Shown here: positions 50,137-59,629 of the stretch, piece after piece | Layout: every line of letters starts with the position of its first letter | Numbering within the stretch: the first letter of the stretch is position 1 | DNA from: Rhodospirillales bacterium | GTDB taxonomy: Bacteria > Pseudomonadota > Alphaproteobacteria > Micavibrionales > Micavibrionaceae | Length of the DNA stretch: 64,000 nucleotides | Direction of reading: 5' to 3' | Assembly (NCBI GenBank): GCA_020638175.1 | Contig: JACKJA010000002.1 | Span: 372,001-436,000 of the forward strand | Program-made: the position numbers and the translations under genes | The notes under the pieces: model-generated | What the model saw: only the letters and a program-made list of their open reading frames with translations | Database searches by the model: none | Told to the model about the DNA's origin: nothing

Positions 50137-51069
50137 ATGTTCGGAGACGCAGGTTATAACAGACATAACGACACGACCCCGCGTGGGGTGATCGCTGATA
50201 TGTTCGGCGATAAAAGTACTGGATTCACCAGTACGCGTGATCTGTTTGCCGCCAATAAAGCCGGCATGATTGCCAACGGTCCCGCTATGCAAGGGCCGTC
50301 AATTTTCAAAACCCGCGAACAAGAACAGACGCAACGGCCGTCCGGCATATCGGTTGAAGGCTCGCTGAAAAGAATTCATGAACTGTCCGGCCAGATAAAA
50401 GACGTGCCGCGCCCCAATACGAATAATGTGAATAACGGCACAGGCATGTCGACAAAGCAGATAGCCGAAGCCAATCGGGGGAACCAGCATGTGGCGGGCG
50501 CGCTTAAAAAAGAAATAGGCAACCTCAAGGATGCATTGAAAGAAAATGCGATGAACATGACCGCCCGTGCGGATGAATCGCCTGCGGGCATCGAGCCGCA
50601 ATCCTTTGATGGACAAGACTTTGCAACCAGCGGAAACGATCATTCTCTTATGTCGACGGGTGTGTCTTATGGCCTGTCGACAGTCGCAATGAATGTCGGC
50701 TTGTCAGCCCTGGGGTTGGGCGCGGTTGCGCCGTTGGCCAATACGGTCGCCACGATCGGCGCCGGGGTTAGCTTTTTATCCGGGGCGGGCCCAAAGGCGC
50801 CAGAGGCAAAATTCAATATGGATGATGCCAATCAAGTCGGCTATTCATTGGAAAATACTTGGGTTCCGGGTATGTCCATGGTCGATAAACTGGAGGCCGG
50901 CCTGAAAGACCTGGAGAACAACACGTCTGAAATAGATGATCTTCTGCGTATCCGCGGCGGCAAAGCCATTGAAATCAACAATACCAGGGACCTGGAATTT
51001 GCCCAGAAGGCCGGGATCAGAATGACCTACAATTCCGGCGGCTTAATGGTTCCCGGCATGGCGGCTTAA
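50137..51069 (+). CDS. Unknown protein behind a CtrA box
   Basis: 310 residues, no signal peptide. N-terminal 140 residues are polar and probably disordered (Asn/Thr/Gln-rich); residues about 170-225 are Gly/Ala-rich hydrophobic (MNVGLSALGLGAVAPLANTVATIGAGVSFLSGAG), long enough for one or two membrane passages or a helical hairpin; the end is helical and acidic. I do not recognise the family. Single gene. Predicted CtrA control suggests a cell-cycle, motility or surface role, but the sequence itself does not show which. Confidence 0.65.
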   Translation: MFGDAGYNRHNDTTPRGVIADMFGDKSTGFTSTRDLFAANKAGMIANGPAMQGPSIFKTREQEQTQRPSGISVEGSLKRIHELSGQIKDVPRPNTNNVNNGTGMSTKQIAEANRGNQHVAGALKKEIGNLKDALKENAMNMTARADESPAGIEPQSFDGQDFATSGNDHSLMSTGVSYGLSTVAMNVGLSALGLGAVAPLANTVATIGAGVSFLSGAGPKAPEAKFNMDDANQVGYSLENTWVPGMSMVDKLEAGLKDLENNTSEIDDLLRIRGGKAIEINNTRDLEFAQKAGIRMTYNSGGLMVPGMAA

Positions 51070-51094
51070 CCGGCCTGACCTTTTTTCATTATTG

Positions 51095-51112
51095 CCTGTT
51101 CATATAAACAGG
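51095..51112 (+). terminator. Possible weak terminator
   Basis: Hairpin CCTGTT-CATATA-AACAGG after the gene at 50137, followed by an AT-rich stretch with TTTTT about 14 bases later. Weak because the T run is not adjacent. Confidence 0.3.
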
Positions 51113-51165
51113 AATTCATTATAGTTTTTCTCGAAGGACTTCACCTGTTTCAGAGGAAAATTCCC

Positions 51166-52071
51166 ATGTCTGTTTTTCGGCCGGTTTTCTGGATTAGCGC
51201 TATATTGCTGTGCACCGCCCCTGTAATGGCGCAGGCCCAGCCAACACCATCTTCTAAACCGTTTTCAAACCATTGCGATCGGGCGAAATCCACGGTGGAT
51301 GTTCTGGAATGTGTCAAAAATCACCACGAAGATACGATGGGCCGCCTGAACAACGTGTATCAAACGCTGATAGCGCCCGCCCCGGAAACATCCGGGGATG
51401 AGGCGCAAATGCCGGTTTTGTCTGACGAAGAAAAAGAAGCGCTGAAAACGGCGCAGCAATCATGGATCGCTTACCGTGATGCCGAATGTGGATGGGAAAA
51501 GACCCGCGCCGCCGCGCCGGCGCTGGAGCGGATCGACGAGCTTGCTTGCCTGACCGAACTAACGGCGGCGCGGATCGAGCGCTTGTTATTGCTCAAAGGC
51601 CGTGCGACCGGCGAAACGCCCCGCGAATTTGGAGAGCGCCCCCGCTGGATGAATGTGGTTGCCGCCGAAAACCCGGATGTTTTCTGGCGTTATGGCAGCG
51701 GGCTGGAGGCCGATCTTGACTGCGATGGAACCGCTGAAAATATTATGACGGGCGTTTTGTTCAAAGATCCGTCAAACGGGGAAGCGGCTTCTGTCAGCAT
51801 GGCACTGGTCATCGCCGGTAATCCACAAACGGGCCGTCCAGCTGCGCATGTGTTGTATGTGCCGGTGGTGCCGGATGAAGCCTCGGCACCAGCTACCGAG
51901 CCGTTTTTATGCCGGGCGGCGGTCGATCTGAGTCTTGATGGACAGGAAGCGCCGGACAATGAGGTTTGCCTTGCGATTTTGAAAATTGACGATAAAACAT
52001 GTCCGCTACTTCAGGTTCAGCGTACGGAAACCGGGTACGGGATTTCAAAAACAGAGAGCCCTGAGCAGTGA
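51166..52071 (+). CDS. Exported LprI-domain (DUF1311) protein
   Basis: 301 residues, signal peptide cut after AQAQPT. Residues about 35-145 form an LprI-type domain with its conserved Cys residues (HCDRAKSTVDVLECV; RDAECGWEK; LACLTELTAARIERL) that should form disulfides. LprI from Mycobacterium inhibits lysozyme; other members are uncharacterised. The C-terminal half has a second region with Cys residues and a DLDCDGTAEN calcium-loop-like motif. Periplasmic. Lysozyme-inhibitor function is inferred only. Confidence 0.75.
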   Translation: MSVFRPVFWISAILLCTAPVMAQAQPTPSSKPFSNHCDRAKSTVDVLECVKNHHEDTMGRLNNVYQTLIAPAPETSGDEAQMPVLSDEEKEALKTAQQSWIAYRDAECGWEKTRAAAPALERIDELACLTELTAARIERLLLLKGRATGETPREFGERPRWMNVVAAENPDVFWRYGSGLEADLDCDGTAENIMTGVLFKDPSNGEAASVSMALVIAGNPQTGRPAAHVLYVPVVPDEASAPATEPFLCRAAVDLSLDGQEAPDNEVCLAILKIDDKTCPLLQVQRTETGYGISKTESPEQ

Positions 52072-52136
52072 TAAAACCCGATTGTTGCAGAAAATCCTGA
52101 AAAAGCAGGTGTATAATTAATCAAAATGCGGATATA

Positions 52137-52151
52137 TTAAGTCTGGATTAA
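52137..52151 (+). promoter_or_regulatory. CtrA box upstream of the diguanylate cyclase gene
   Basis: TTAAGTCTGGATTAA, a perfect TTAA-N7-TTAA site, 43-57 bp before the proposed TTG start at 52194. Confidence 0.7.
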
Positions 52152-52193
52152 GGAACATATCTTCATTATAGGAATGGAAACGGAATAAAATTT

Positions 52194-53258
52194 TTGACCA
52201 ATCTGGCACAACAACCGATGGAATATACGCACGATAAAGAGCAAGCGGCAACCTATGCCAAAAAGGCATTCGACCGGATCAGCAAGCTCACCATATCGCC
52301 AACGCCAGAGATGTATGAACTCTGGTATGTGTACTATGCCAAGTGCAACCCGGAGGTTGTGAAGGAAATTGACGGCGCAGAAAAAGAGCAAAAAAATCTC
52401 GATGAAGCTTTTTGCGCTGAGCTTTACCAGCGCTTTCTGAGTAAGGATCGTGGCGAAGAAGCTGTGCGGCGGGCGGGCGCGCAGATCAATGCGACCATCA
52501 GTGATATGACCGATGCCGTGCGCGATGTAAAAGATGCGACAACGGAATATAGCGGCAAGCTGGGCGGCGTAAATTCCCAGATCAGCACGATAGAAGACGC
52601 CGAACAGCTGCGCGGTATCCTGCAGGTTGTTATGTCCGATACGGAATCGATGCTGGAACACAATATAAAGCTCGAAAAGCAGCTCGATCAGTCGACACTG
52701 GTAATGGAAGAGTTGCAGCGCGATCTGGAAACCTTCAGAAAAGAGGCGCTGACAGACGGCTTGACCGGACTGGCCAACCGTAAATCTTTTGATGGCGAAA
52801 TTGAGCGGATTACCAAGGAAGCCGCCGCGAACGGATCGACATTTACGCTGTTGATGGCAGATATCGACCATTTCAAAACATTCAATGATAATTTCGGACA
52901 CCAGGTCGGCGACCAGGTTTTGCGTCTGGTGGCCAAGACCCTGACGGATGGCGTCAAGGGCCGGGATATGGCCGCCCGCTATGGTGGGGAGGAATTTGCC
53001 ATTATCCTTCCGGAAACAAATTTAACGGCCGGCGTCACGGTGGGGAACGCCCTGCGCAAGGCTATGGCTTCCAAGGATGTAGTGAACCGGAATTCCGGGG
53101 AAAAACTGGCGCGGATTACCATGTCTATTGGTGTGGCTGAATACGTGCCGGGTGAAAAAACCGCCAGCCTGATCGAGCGGGCCGACGCCGCCCTGTATAC
53201 CGCCAAACACAATGGCCGCAATCAGGTGGCTGCCGCGCCGACCCCGGCGAAGGCGTAA
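52194..53258 (+). CDS. GGDEF diguanylate cyclase
   Basis: 354 residues from a TTG (an ATG at 52218 is possible), soluble. N-terminal helical/coiled-coil part (about 1-185: long amphipathic stretches such as DMTDAVRDVKDATTEYSGKL) then a GGDEF domain with active-site RYGGEEFAII, DGLTGLANRKSFD and ADIDHFKTFND. It should make c-di-GMP from GTP. The inhibitory I-site reads KGRD rather than RxxD, so feedback inhibition is probably weak. No transmembrane or sensor domain is recognised. A CtrA box precedes it, so production may be tied to the cell cycle. Confidence 0.93.
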   Translation: MTNLAQQPMEYTHDKEQAATYAKKAFDRISKLTISPTPEMYELWYVYYAKCNPEVVKEIDGAEKEQKNLDEAFCAELYQRFLSKDRGEEAVRRAGAQINATISDMTDAVRDVKDATTEYSGKLGGVNSQISTIEDAEQLRGILQVVMSDTESMLEHNIKLEKQLDQSTLVMEELQRDLETFRKEALTDGLTGLANRKSFDGEIERITKEAAANGSTFTLLMADIDHFKTFNDNFGHQVGDQVLRLVAKTLTDGVKGRDMAARYGGEEFAIILPETNLTAGVTVGNALRKAMASKDVVNRNSGEKLARITMSIGVAEYVPGEKTASLIERADAALYTAKHNGRNQVAAAPTPAKA

Positions 53259-53299
53259 GGCGCTTTATTTTTCACGGCGAACCCTCTATCTATTAAGGC

Positions 53300-55519
53300 A
53301 TGAATAGTTCTTTATCTGAAAGCATGCCGATGACCCCCTCTTATTTTGAAGGTCTGAACCCGCCGCAGCGCGAAGCTGTCGAAGCCACGGAAGGCCCGGT
53401 ACTGGTTCTGGCCGGGGCCGGGACGGGCAAGACGCGGGTATTGACGACGCGGTTGGCGCACATCCTGCGCACGGGCAAAGCGTGGCCCTCACAGATTCTG
53501 GCCGTGACCTTTACCAATAAAGCGGCGCAGGAAATGCGGGCGCGGGTCAGCCAGCTTCTGGATGGACAGCCGGTCGAAGGTTGGTGGCTGGGGACGTTCC
53601 ATGCGCTGGCGGCCCGGATGTTGCGGCGGCATGCCGATCTTGTCGGGTTAACCTCAAATTTCACGATTCTCGATCCCGACGATCAGGTGCGCCTGATCAA
53701 ACAGATCATGGAAGCCGAGAATATCGATCCCAAGAAAAACCCGCCCCGACAGGTCATTGCCCTGATCGACCGGTTCAAGGACAAAGGAAAGCGCCCGGAA
53801 AACCTGTCGATGAATGACGTCGGCGAAGCGCTAGACGGGCGGTTGCTGGCGATTTATCGCCGCTATCAGGCACGGCTGAAAGAAGTCAACGCCTGTGATT
53901 TCGGCGATCTGCTTTTGCACATGATTACGATTTTCAAAAATCCTGAAAACGCCGATGTTCTGGCTGATTATCACCGCCGGTTCAAATATGTTCTGGTGGA
54001 CGAGTATCAAGACACCAATGTGGCGCAATATTTGTGGCTGCGCTTGTTGGCGCAGGGCGCGAACAATGTCTGCTGCGTTGGCGATGATGATCAGTCGATC
54101 TATGGCTGGCGCGGCGCGGAGGTCGGGAATATCCTGCGTTTTGAGAAAGATTTTCCCGGCGCGAAAATTATAAGACTGGAGCAAAATTACCGCTCGACAG
54201 GCCATATTCTGGCCGCAGCCAACGCCGTAATTGCCCAGAATGAGGGGCGGCTGGGCAAAAATCTGTTCACCGCCGATGATGAGGGTGAAAAGATCATCGT
54301 GCGGGGGTTATGGGACGGCATGGCCGAAGCGCGCTGGGTTGGTGAAGAGATCGAAGCCCTGCAGAGCAAAGGCTGGTCGGCCGACCGTATGGCGGTTCTG
54401 GTGCGGGCCGGGTTCCAGATGCGGGCGTTCGAGGAGCGGTTTATCCAGCTCGGTATCCCGTACCGGGTGATCGGGGGACCGCGTTTTTACGAGCGGCTGG
54501 AAATTCGCGACGCGCTGGCTTATCTGCGGGTAATTTCCCAAAGCGCCGATGATCTGGCGCTGGAGCGCATCATCAATACCCCCAAACGCGGCATCGGTGA
54601 TACAACGGTGCAAAAACTCTACGCTCACGCGCGGGGACAGGGGATCAGCCTGTATCAATCCATTCAGGATATCATCCAGACAGACGAATTAACGGCCCGC
54701 GCCAAAAATCCGCTAATAACCCTGATCGACCAGTTCGAACGCTGGCGCTCTTTGCTGGATACGATGAAACACACGGAGCTGGCCGGGATGGTTTTGGAAG
54801 AATCCGGCTATCTGACGATGTGGCAAACCAGCAAGGAGCCGGATGCGCCGGGCCGGGTGGAAAACCTGAAAGAGCTGGTCACAGGGATGGCGGAATTTGA
54901 AACCCTTCCGGCCTTTCTGGAGCACATCGCACTGGTCATGGAAAGTCAGGATAACACACAAGGGGCGCACGTGACGCTGATGACTTTGCACGGGGCTAAG
55001 GGGCTGGAATTTGACGCCGTATTCCTGCCGGGCTGGGAAGAAGGGTTGTTTCCCTCCCAGCGTTCCATGGACGAACATGGTATCAAGGGACTGGAGGAAG
55101 AGCGACGGCTGGCATACGTGGGTATTACTCGCGCCCGGCAGCGCGCCTATATTTCTTTTGTGGCCCAGCGCCTGATGTACGGCAACTGGATCAGCGCCAT
55201 TCCCTCACGCTTTGTCGATGAGCTACCCAAAGATCATGTCGAGGTGAGCGCGGATACAGGGCTGTCCGGGGGATCGGGACGCTCCCAGCATTGGGATAGC
55301 AGTGGGTTCCAGCCGCGCCCGGCAGCCCCTAAGCCCGTGATCGCCGAGCGCAAATCCATTAATAATCAGGGCATGGAATTTATACGCGGCAGCCGGGTTC
55401 ATCATGATAAATTTGGTCCCGGTACGGTAACACATGTTGACGGTCACAAGCTGGATATCAAGTTCGACCGTGCCGGGCAAAAACGGGTCATGGATAGTTT
55501 CGTAACCCTGTCCGGATAG
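53300..55519 (+). CDS. uvrD: UvrD/PcrA-type superfamily 1 DNA helicase
   Basis: 739 residues. 3'-5' helicase of repair and fork restart. Motifs in order: Walker A LAGAGTGKTRVL, TFTNKAAQEM, DEYQDTN, QSIYGWRGA, LEQNYRS, TLHGAKGLEFD and YVGITRAR. The C-terminal tail HDKFGPGTVTHVDGHKLDI is the Tudor-like, RNA-polymerase-binding end seen in PcrA/UvrD. Which of uvrD or pcrA it is cannot be decided from one copy. Single gene after the GGDEF gene. Confidence 0.96.
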   Translation: MNSSLSESMPMTPSYFEGLNPPQREAVEATEGPVLVLAGAGTGKTRVLTTRLAHILRTGKAWPSQILAVTFTNKAAQEMRARVSQLLDGQPVEGWWLGTFHALAARMLRRHADLVGLTSNFTILDPDDQVRLIKQIMEAENIDPKKNPPRQVIALIDRFKDKGKRPENLSMNDVGEALDGRLLAIYRRYQARLKEVNACDFGDLLLHMITIFKNPENADVLADYHRRFKYVLVDEYQDTNVAQYLWLRLLAQGANNVCCVGDDDQSIYGWRGAEVGNILRFEKDFPGAKIIRLEQNYRSTGHILAAANAVIAQNEGRLGKNLFTADDEGEKIIVRGLWDGMAEARWVGEEIEALQSKGWSADRMAVLVRAGFQMRAFEERFIQLGIPYRVIGGPRFYERLEIRDALAYLRVISQSADDLALERIINTPKRGIGDTTVQKLYAHARGQGISLYQSIQDIIQTDELTARAKNPLITLIDQFERWRSLLDTMKHTELAGMVLEESGYLTMWQTSKEPDAPGRVENLKELVTGMAEFETLPAFLEHIALVMESQDNTQGAHVTLMTLHGAKGLEFDAVFLPGWEEGLFPSQRSMDEHGIKGLEEERRLAYVGITRARQRAYISFVAQRLMYGNWISAIPSRFVDELPKDHVEVSADTGLSGGSGRSQHWDSSGFQPRPAAPKPVIAERKSINNQGMEFIRGSRVHHDKFGPGTVTHVDGHKLDIKFDRAGQKRVMDSFVTLSG

Positions 55520-55613
55520 ATCTTTTGTGTATAGCCGACAATCATTGTATGGCCGGTTTCGGCCAAGGTCAGTATACTTTCGAATAGAAAATGTTCGCAA
55601 AAGGAGAGACAGG

Positions 55614-56747
55614 ATGTTTACGAAAACAAAAGGATTTATAGCAATCCCAACTCTTTTGTTGGGGGGCTGCTTGATCCCGGAGAAAGGGCAGGCTGATGAA
55701 TTTAGTCCCTCATTATCCGGCGATGTTGTGATCGAATGGCAAAACGAACTGACATACGAATCGGATGATCCAAACAATGAAAAAAATCATTCTTTTTTAC
55801 GCACGGAAGTCGCACCCTTTGTAGGCCTGACGGAACATTTTTTCGTTGACGGCGTTCTGGTTCTGGAGCCTTTCGATCAAGCTATCGCGGGAAATCCGGG
55901 GCACCACGAAGATATCTGGTTTGATAGTGAAGGGGTGTTTGCAGAAGAATTGAAGCTGAATTTTGAGAATGGTCGTTATGCGGTATGGGCCGGGAAATTT
56001 AATCCGGCATTTGGTACGGCATGGGATTTCGGGCGCGGTATATGGAGCGAGGATTTTGCGGAGGATTACGAAATCACCGAGCAGATCGGCATAGGTGCCG
56101 GGTATATTTTCGGGTCAGAAGATGAAGGCGAACACATAATCTCGGCGGCGACATTTTTCAACGATACGACATTTTTAAGCGACTCTCTGATAACCGCGCG
56201 GGAGCGACACGATAAAAAAGACGGCGGCGCCGGAAATACAGAAGATTTCTCTTCTTTTTCTGTGGCGATGGACGGAGAAAACGTGTTCGGCATAGAAGAT
56301 CTTACCTATCATGCGGCCTATCGTTTTCTGGGCGCGGGCGATGCTGATGGCGTGAACGGCGATGATGAGAGGGGTGTTGCGATTGGTGCGGGCTATGTCT
56401 TCCCGGTCAATGATGATCTCGAAATTGACTTGAAAGCCGAATATGCGACAATCGCGTCCTATGGCGGAGTCCGTGACGGGGTCACCGGCAATTTTCACGA
56501 TCATGATTATCTGTATGGCAGCGTCATTACGCGCTACCAGCAATGGAATCTGGCACTGGGCTACACGGCCCGCAATATTGACCGGGGCAACGGATTTTCT
56601 GATATGAACGATCATCTGGTTCAGGTGAGCGGCGGTTATGACTTCAACAACGGTCTGACCGCAGAAGTCGGTTATCGCGGCACAGAGGAAGGCGGCGTTG
56701 ATTCCGATATGGCCGGATTTTTGCTGCGCTACATGTTTGAATTCTAG
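55614..56747 (+). CDS. Outer-membrane beta-barrel protein
   Basis: 377 residues from MFTKTKGF; AGGAGAG precedes this ATG and the 29-residue upstream extension is rejected. The N-terminus is a hydrophobic signal (LLLGGC could be a lipobox or be cleaved later after GQADEF). The mature part alternates strands with acidic turns and ends in Phe (LLRYMFEF). This pattern fits a porin or other barrel, not the porin family at 2790. Function unknown. It is followed by the NDUFA9-like gene after 11 bases. Confidence 0.75.
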   Translation: MFTKTKGFIAIPTLLLGGCLIPEKGQADEFSPSLSGDVVIEWQNELTYESDDPNNEKNHSFLRTEVAPFVGLTEHFFVDGVLVLEPFDQAIAGNPGHHEDIWFDSEGVFAEELKLNFENGRYAVWAGKFNPAFGTAWDFGRGIWSEDFAEDYEITEQIGIGAGYIFGSEDEGEHIISAATFFNDTTFLSDSLITARERHDKKDGGAGNTEDFSSFSVAMDGENVFGIEDLTYHAAYRFLGAGDADGVNGDDERGVAIGAGYVFPVNDDLEIDLKAEYATIASYGGVRDGVTGNFHDHDYLYGSVITRYQQWNLALGYTARNIDRGNGFSDMNDHLVQVSGGYDFNNGLTAEVGYRGTEEGGVDSDMAGFLLRYMFEF

Positions 56748-56758
56748 GGAAAGACGTT

Positions 56759-57706
56759 ATGAGCTACGAACACAAAGTCGCCACTGTTTTCGGAGGAACC
56801 GGATTTGTTGGCAAGCAGGTTGTGCGGGAACTGGCCAACAAGGGCTACACCGTCAAAATCGCTACCCGCGTACCGGAGCGGGGCAACGCCCTGAAGGTTT
56901 GCGGGGCGGTGGGCCAGATTGTTCCCCTGCTTTGCGATGGCGGCGTGGAATGTGTTGAGGCGCTGGTTAAGGATGCTGATGTGGTGGTGAACTGTGTCGG
57001 CAGCTTGTTTGAGAAACGAAAAAACGGTTTTCACAAGGCGCATGTGGAATTGCCCGAACAAATTGCCAAAGCCTGTAAAAAAGCGGGCGTAAAACGCTTT
57101 GTCCATATTTCGGCGCTGGGCGTCGATAAGGCAACCTCAAAATATGCCCGGTCAAAACGGGCGGGTGAAGAAGCGGTTTTGAAAGCATTTCCGCAGGCAA
57201 CAATTTTGCGCCCGTCGGTTATTTTCGGGCCGGAAGATAATTTCTTTAACATGTTTGCCGAACTGGCGCGGTATGCCCCGGCCCTGCCTTTGATTGGCGG
57301 CGGCAAGACGCGATTTCAGCCGGTTTATGTCGGGGATGTGGCCGATGCCGTAATGGCGGCGTTGACGCGGGCGGACGTCACCGGGAAGATTTATGAACTG
57401 GGCGGACCGGATATTGTTAACTTCCGTGAAATTTACGAACGGATGTTTTCCTGTACTGGGCGGCCAAGGCCTTTGATATCCCTGCCCTTCTGGGCGGCCA
57501 AGGCCGATGCCCTTGTGCTGGAATTTTTACCGACGCCGCTTTTAACGCGCGATCAGGTTGAAAGTTTGAAAACGGATACTATCGTCAGTGAGGGCGCGAT
57601 GACCCTTTCGAATCTGGGCGTTGAGCCGACCGGGATGGATTTGATCTTGCCCGGATACTTGGCACATTTCCGCCCGGGCGGCCCGTTCGCCCGCGCAGTC
57701 GCCTGA
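56759..57706 (+). CDS. NDUFA9-like NAD(P)-binding reductase (extended SDR)
   Basis: 315 residues. Rossmann start VATVFGGTGFVGKQVVRELA, then VVNCVGSLFE, HISALGVDKATSKYARSKRAGEEAV and ILRPSVIFGPEDNFFNMFA, the pattern of the atypical SDR family that includes the complex I accessory subunit NDUFA9 and related bacterial proteins. Catalytic Tyr/Lys of classical SDRs are replaced (YARSKRAGE has Tyr and Lys at the right spacing, so activity is possible). Bacterial members are thought to help assembly or stability of complex I or to handle quinone-related substrates; this is not certain. Confidence 0.88.
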   Translation: MSYEHKVATVFGGTGFVGKQVVRELANKGYTVKIATRVPERGNALKVCGAVGQIVPLLCDGGVECVEALVKDADVVVNCVGSLFEKRKNGFHKAHVELPEQIAKACKKAGVKRFVHISALGVDKATSKYARSKRAGEEAVLKAFPQATILRPSVIFGPEDNFFNMFAELARYAPALPLIGGGKTRFQPVYVGDVADAVMAALTRADVTGKIYELGGPDIVNFREIYERMFSCTGRPRPLISLPFWAAKADALVLEFLPTPLLTRDQVESLKTDTIVSEGAMTLSNLGVEPTGMDLILPGYLAHFRPGGPFARAVA

Positions 57707-57781
57707 GGATTTTTGAAAAGACGTGCATGGATGCCCGGAATTTGCTAAGACCGTTTACGAAAACAAACGCAGGATAAGTAA

Positions 57782-58747
57782 ATGCGGATTCTGATTATAT
57801 TGCTGATAACCGGTTTATGGGGCACGTTCCTCTGCGCCCCTTCCTTGAGCCGTGCTGAAACAAAACGCTCGGAAAGCATTATTGCGATCGTCAATAACGG
57901 CGCAGTTTCCGCATCAGAGCTGGAAGACCGGATGCGGCTGATTATCGTTTCATCCGGGATGCCGGATAACAGGGAAATCCGCGACCGGATGCGGAGCCAG
58001 ATTTTGGCCAGCCTGATTGATGAACAGATCAAATTGCAGGAAGCGGACCGTCTGGGGATCGAAATCACGGACGAACAGGTCGATCAGGGGTTTATCTCTT
58101 TGGCCGAGTCCAACAACATGACCGCGGAACAATTTTCGAGCATCCTGAAACGTGAACACGTATCGCCTTATACGCTGCGGGCCCAGATCCGGGCAAACAT
58201 GGCGTGGTCGGATGTTGTGCAAAGTGAGGTTGGATCCCACATCGTGATTACCGACAGCCAGGTTGATTCTTTGCTGGCTCGTCTAACGGCCGATATCGGC
58301 AAAACGGAATTCCTGTTTTCCGAGATATTTTTGCCGGTGGAGGAACAAAAGGAAGAATCCAACGTTAAACAGCTCGCAGACCGTTTAATCCGGCAGTTAT
58401 TGCAAGACCATATCCCGTTCCCGAAAATTGCCAGCCAGTTTTCCCAGTCGGCCGGTGCCTCGCGCGGCGGCGATATGGGCTGGGTGCAGCAAGGCCAGCT
58501 AGCCCCTGAAATCGAAGAGCAGCTGGCCAAAATGGAAGAGGGCGATTTGAGCCAGCCGATCAGGACTCTGGCGGGCTACCATATCCTTTATTTGCGTAAA
58601 AAACGCACGATTGCCGAGGAAACGATCCCGTCTGCCGATGCGCTGCGTCACCGCATGGGTGTGCAGGAGCTGGAGCGGCAGGCACAGCGTTACCTGCTTG
58701 ATCTGAAATCCTCTGCTTTCATCGAGCACCGCAACCCTGAATCCTGA
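57782..58747 (+). CDS. surA: SurA-like periplasmic peptidyl-prolyl isomerase
   Basis: 321 residues, signal peptide cut after SRAETK. Chaperone of outer-membrane proteins. N-terminal SurA_N helices (AIVNNGAVSASELEDRMRLII) and one parvulin domain (about 180-285: GGDMGWVQQGQLAPEIEEQL, HILYLRKKR). E. coli SurA has two parvulin domains; here only one is present, a common short form. It is directly followed by rsmA (1-base gap); lptD and pdxA, usual neighbours in many proteobacteria, are not in this window. Confidence 0.9.
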   Translation: MRILIILLITGLWGTFLCAPSLSRAETKRSESIIAIVNNGAVSASELEDRMRLIIVSSGMPDNREIRDRMRSQILASLIDEQIKLQEADRLGIEITDEQVDQGFISLAESNNMTAEQFSSILKREHVSPYTLRAQIRANMAWSDVVQSEVGSHIVITDSQVDSLLARLTADIGKTEFLFSEIFLPVEEQKEESNVKQLADRLIRQLLQDHIPFPKIASQFSQSAGASRGGDMGWVQQGQLAPEIEEQLAKMEEGDLSQPIRTLAGYHILYLRKKRTIAEETIPSADALRHRMGVQELERQAQRYLLDLKSSAFIEHRNPES

Positions 58748-58748
58748 C

Positions 58749-59579
58749 ATGACAGCGCAATGGGATAACCTGCCGCCGCTACGCGATGTCATCGCCAGAC
58801 ACAATCTGCGAGCGGAAAAAAAACTGGGCCAGAATTTTCTGCTGGATGCCAATATCACCGATAAAATTGCCCGGAGCGCCGGGGATTTGTCCGACAAAAC
58901 CGTATTTGAAATCGGTCCCGGCCCCGGCGGGCTGACCCGGTCTTTGTTGAAAGCGGGGGCAAAGAAAGTAATTGCCATCGAATATGATCCAAGAGCCATT
59001 GCCGCTTTGCAAGATTTGGTGGCGGCCGCAGGTGGGCAGTTAACGGTCATACATGGTGACGCCCTAAAGACAGATCTGCTCTCGTTGGCCCCAGACGGGC
59101 CACGGGCAATCGTTGCAAATCTTCCCTATAATATCGCAACGCCACTTTTGATCGGTTGGCTACGCCAGACACATGGGGGCCGTGCTTATGACTCTATGAC
59201 CCTTATGTTCCAGAAGGAAGTCGTTCAGCGCATTTGCGCCGTGCCGGGGGGCCGTGACTACGGACGGTTGAGCGTTTTGTCGCAATGGCTATGTGATTGT
59301 CGCAAGGTTTTTGACTTGCCGCCCGGTGCCTTTACGCCGCCGCCCAAGGTGACCTCCAGTATTGTTCAGCTAATCCCCAAAACATTGTCCAACGACCAAC
59401 CTGATTTCCAGACTATAGAAAAACTGACGGCCGCAGCCTTTGGCCAGCGCCGTAAGATGCTGCGGTCAACACTGAAAGAATATCTGCCCGTGCTGGAACA
59501 GGCGGGCATAGATCCGACAAATCGCGCCGAGCAAATCACCGTCGATCAATTCATTAATCTGGCAATGATGTTGACATAA
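58749..59579 (+). CDS. rsmA: 16S rRNA dimethyladenosine transferase
   Basis: 276 residues, also known as KsgA. Dimethylates A1518 and A1519 near the 3' end of 16S rRNA. SAM motif VFEIGPGPGGLTRSLL, N/DPPY motif as NLPYNIATPLL, and KKLGQNFLLD at the N-terminus. Follows surA as in many proteobacteria. Confidence 0.96.
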   Translation: MTAQWDNLPPLRDVIARHNLRAEKKLGQNFLLDANITDKIARSAGDLSDKTVFEIGPGPGGLTRSLLKAGAKKVIAIEYDPRAIAALQDLVAAAGGQLTVIHGDALKTDLLSLAPDGPRAIVANLPYNIATPLLIGWLRQTHGGRAYDSMTLMFQKEVVQRICAVPGGRDYGRLSVLSQWLCDCRKVFDLPPGAFTPPPKVTSSIVQLIPKTLSNDQPDFQTIEKLTAAAFGQRRKMLRSTLKEYLPVLEQAGIDPTNRAEQITVDQFINLAMMLT

Positions 59580-59629
59580 GAGAGTGTCCGCCATACCCTC
59601 TAAATAATTAAGAATGATAGGGTGTAATA

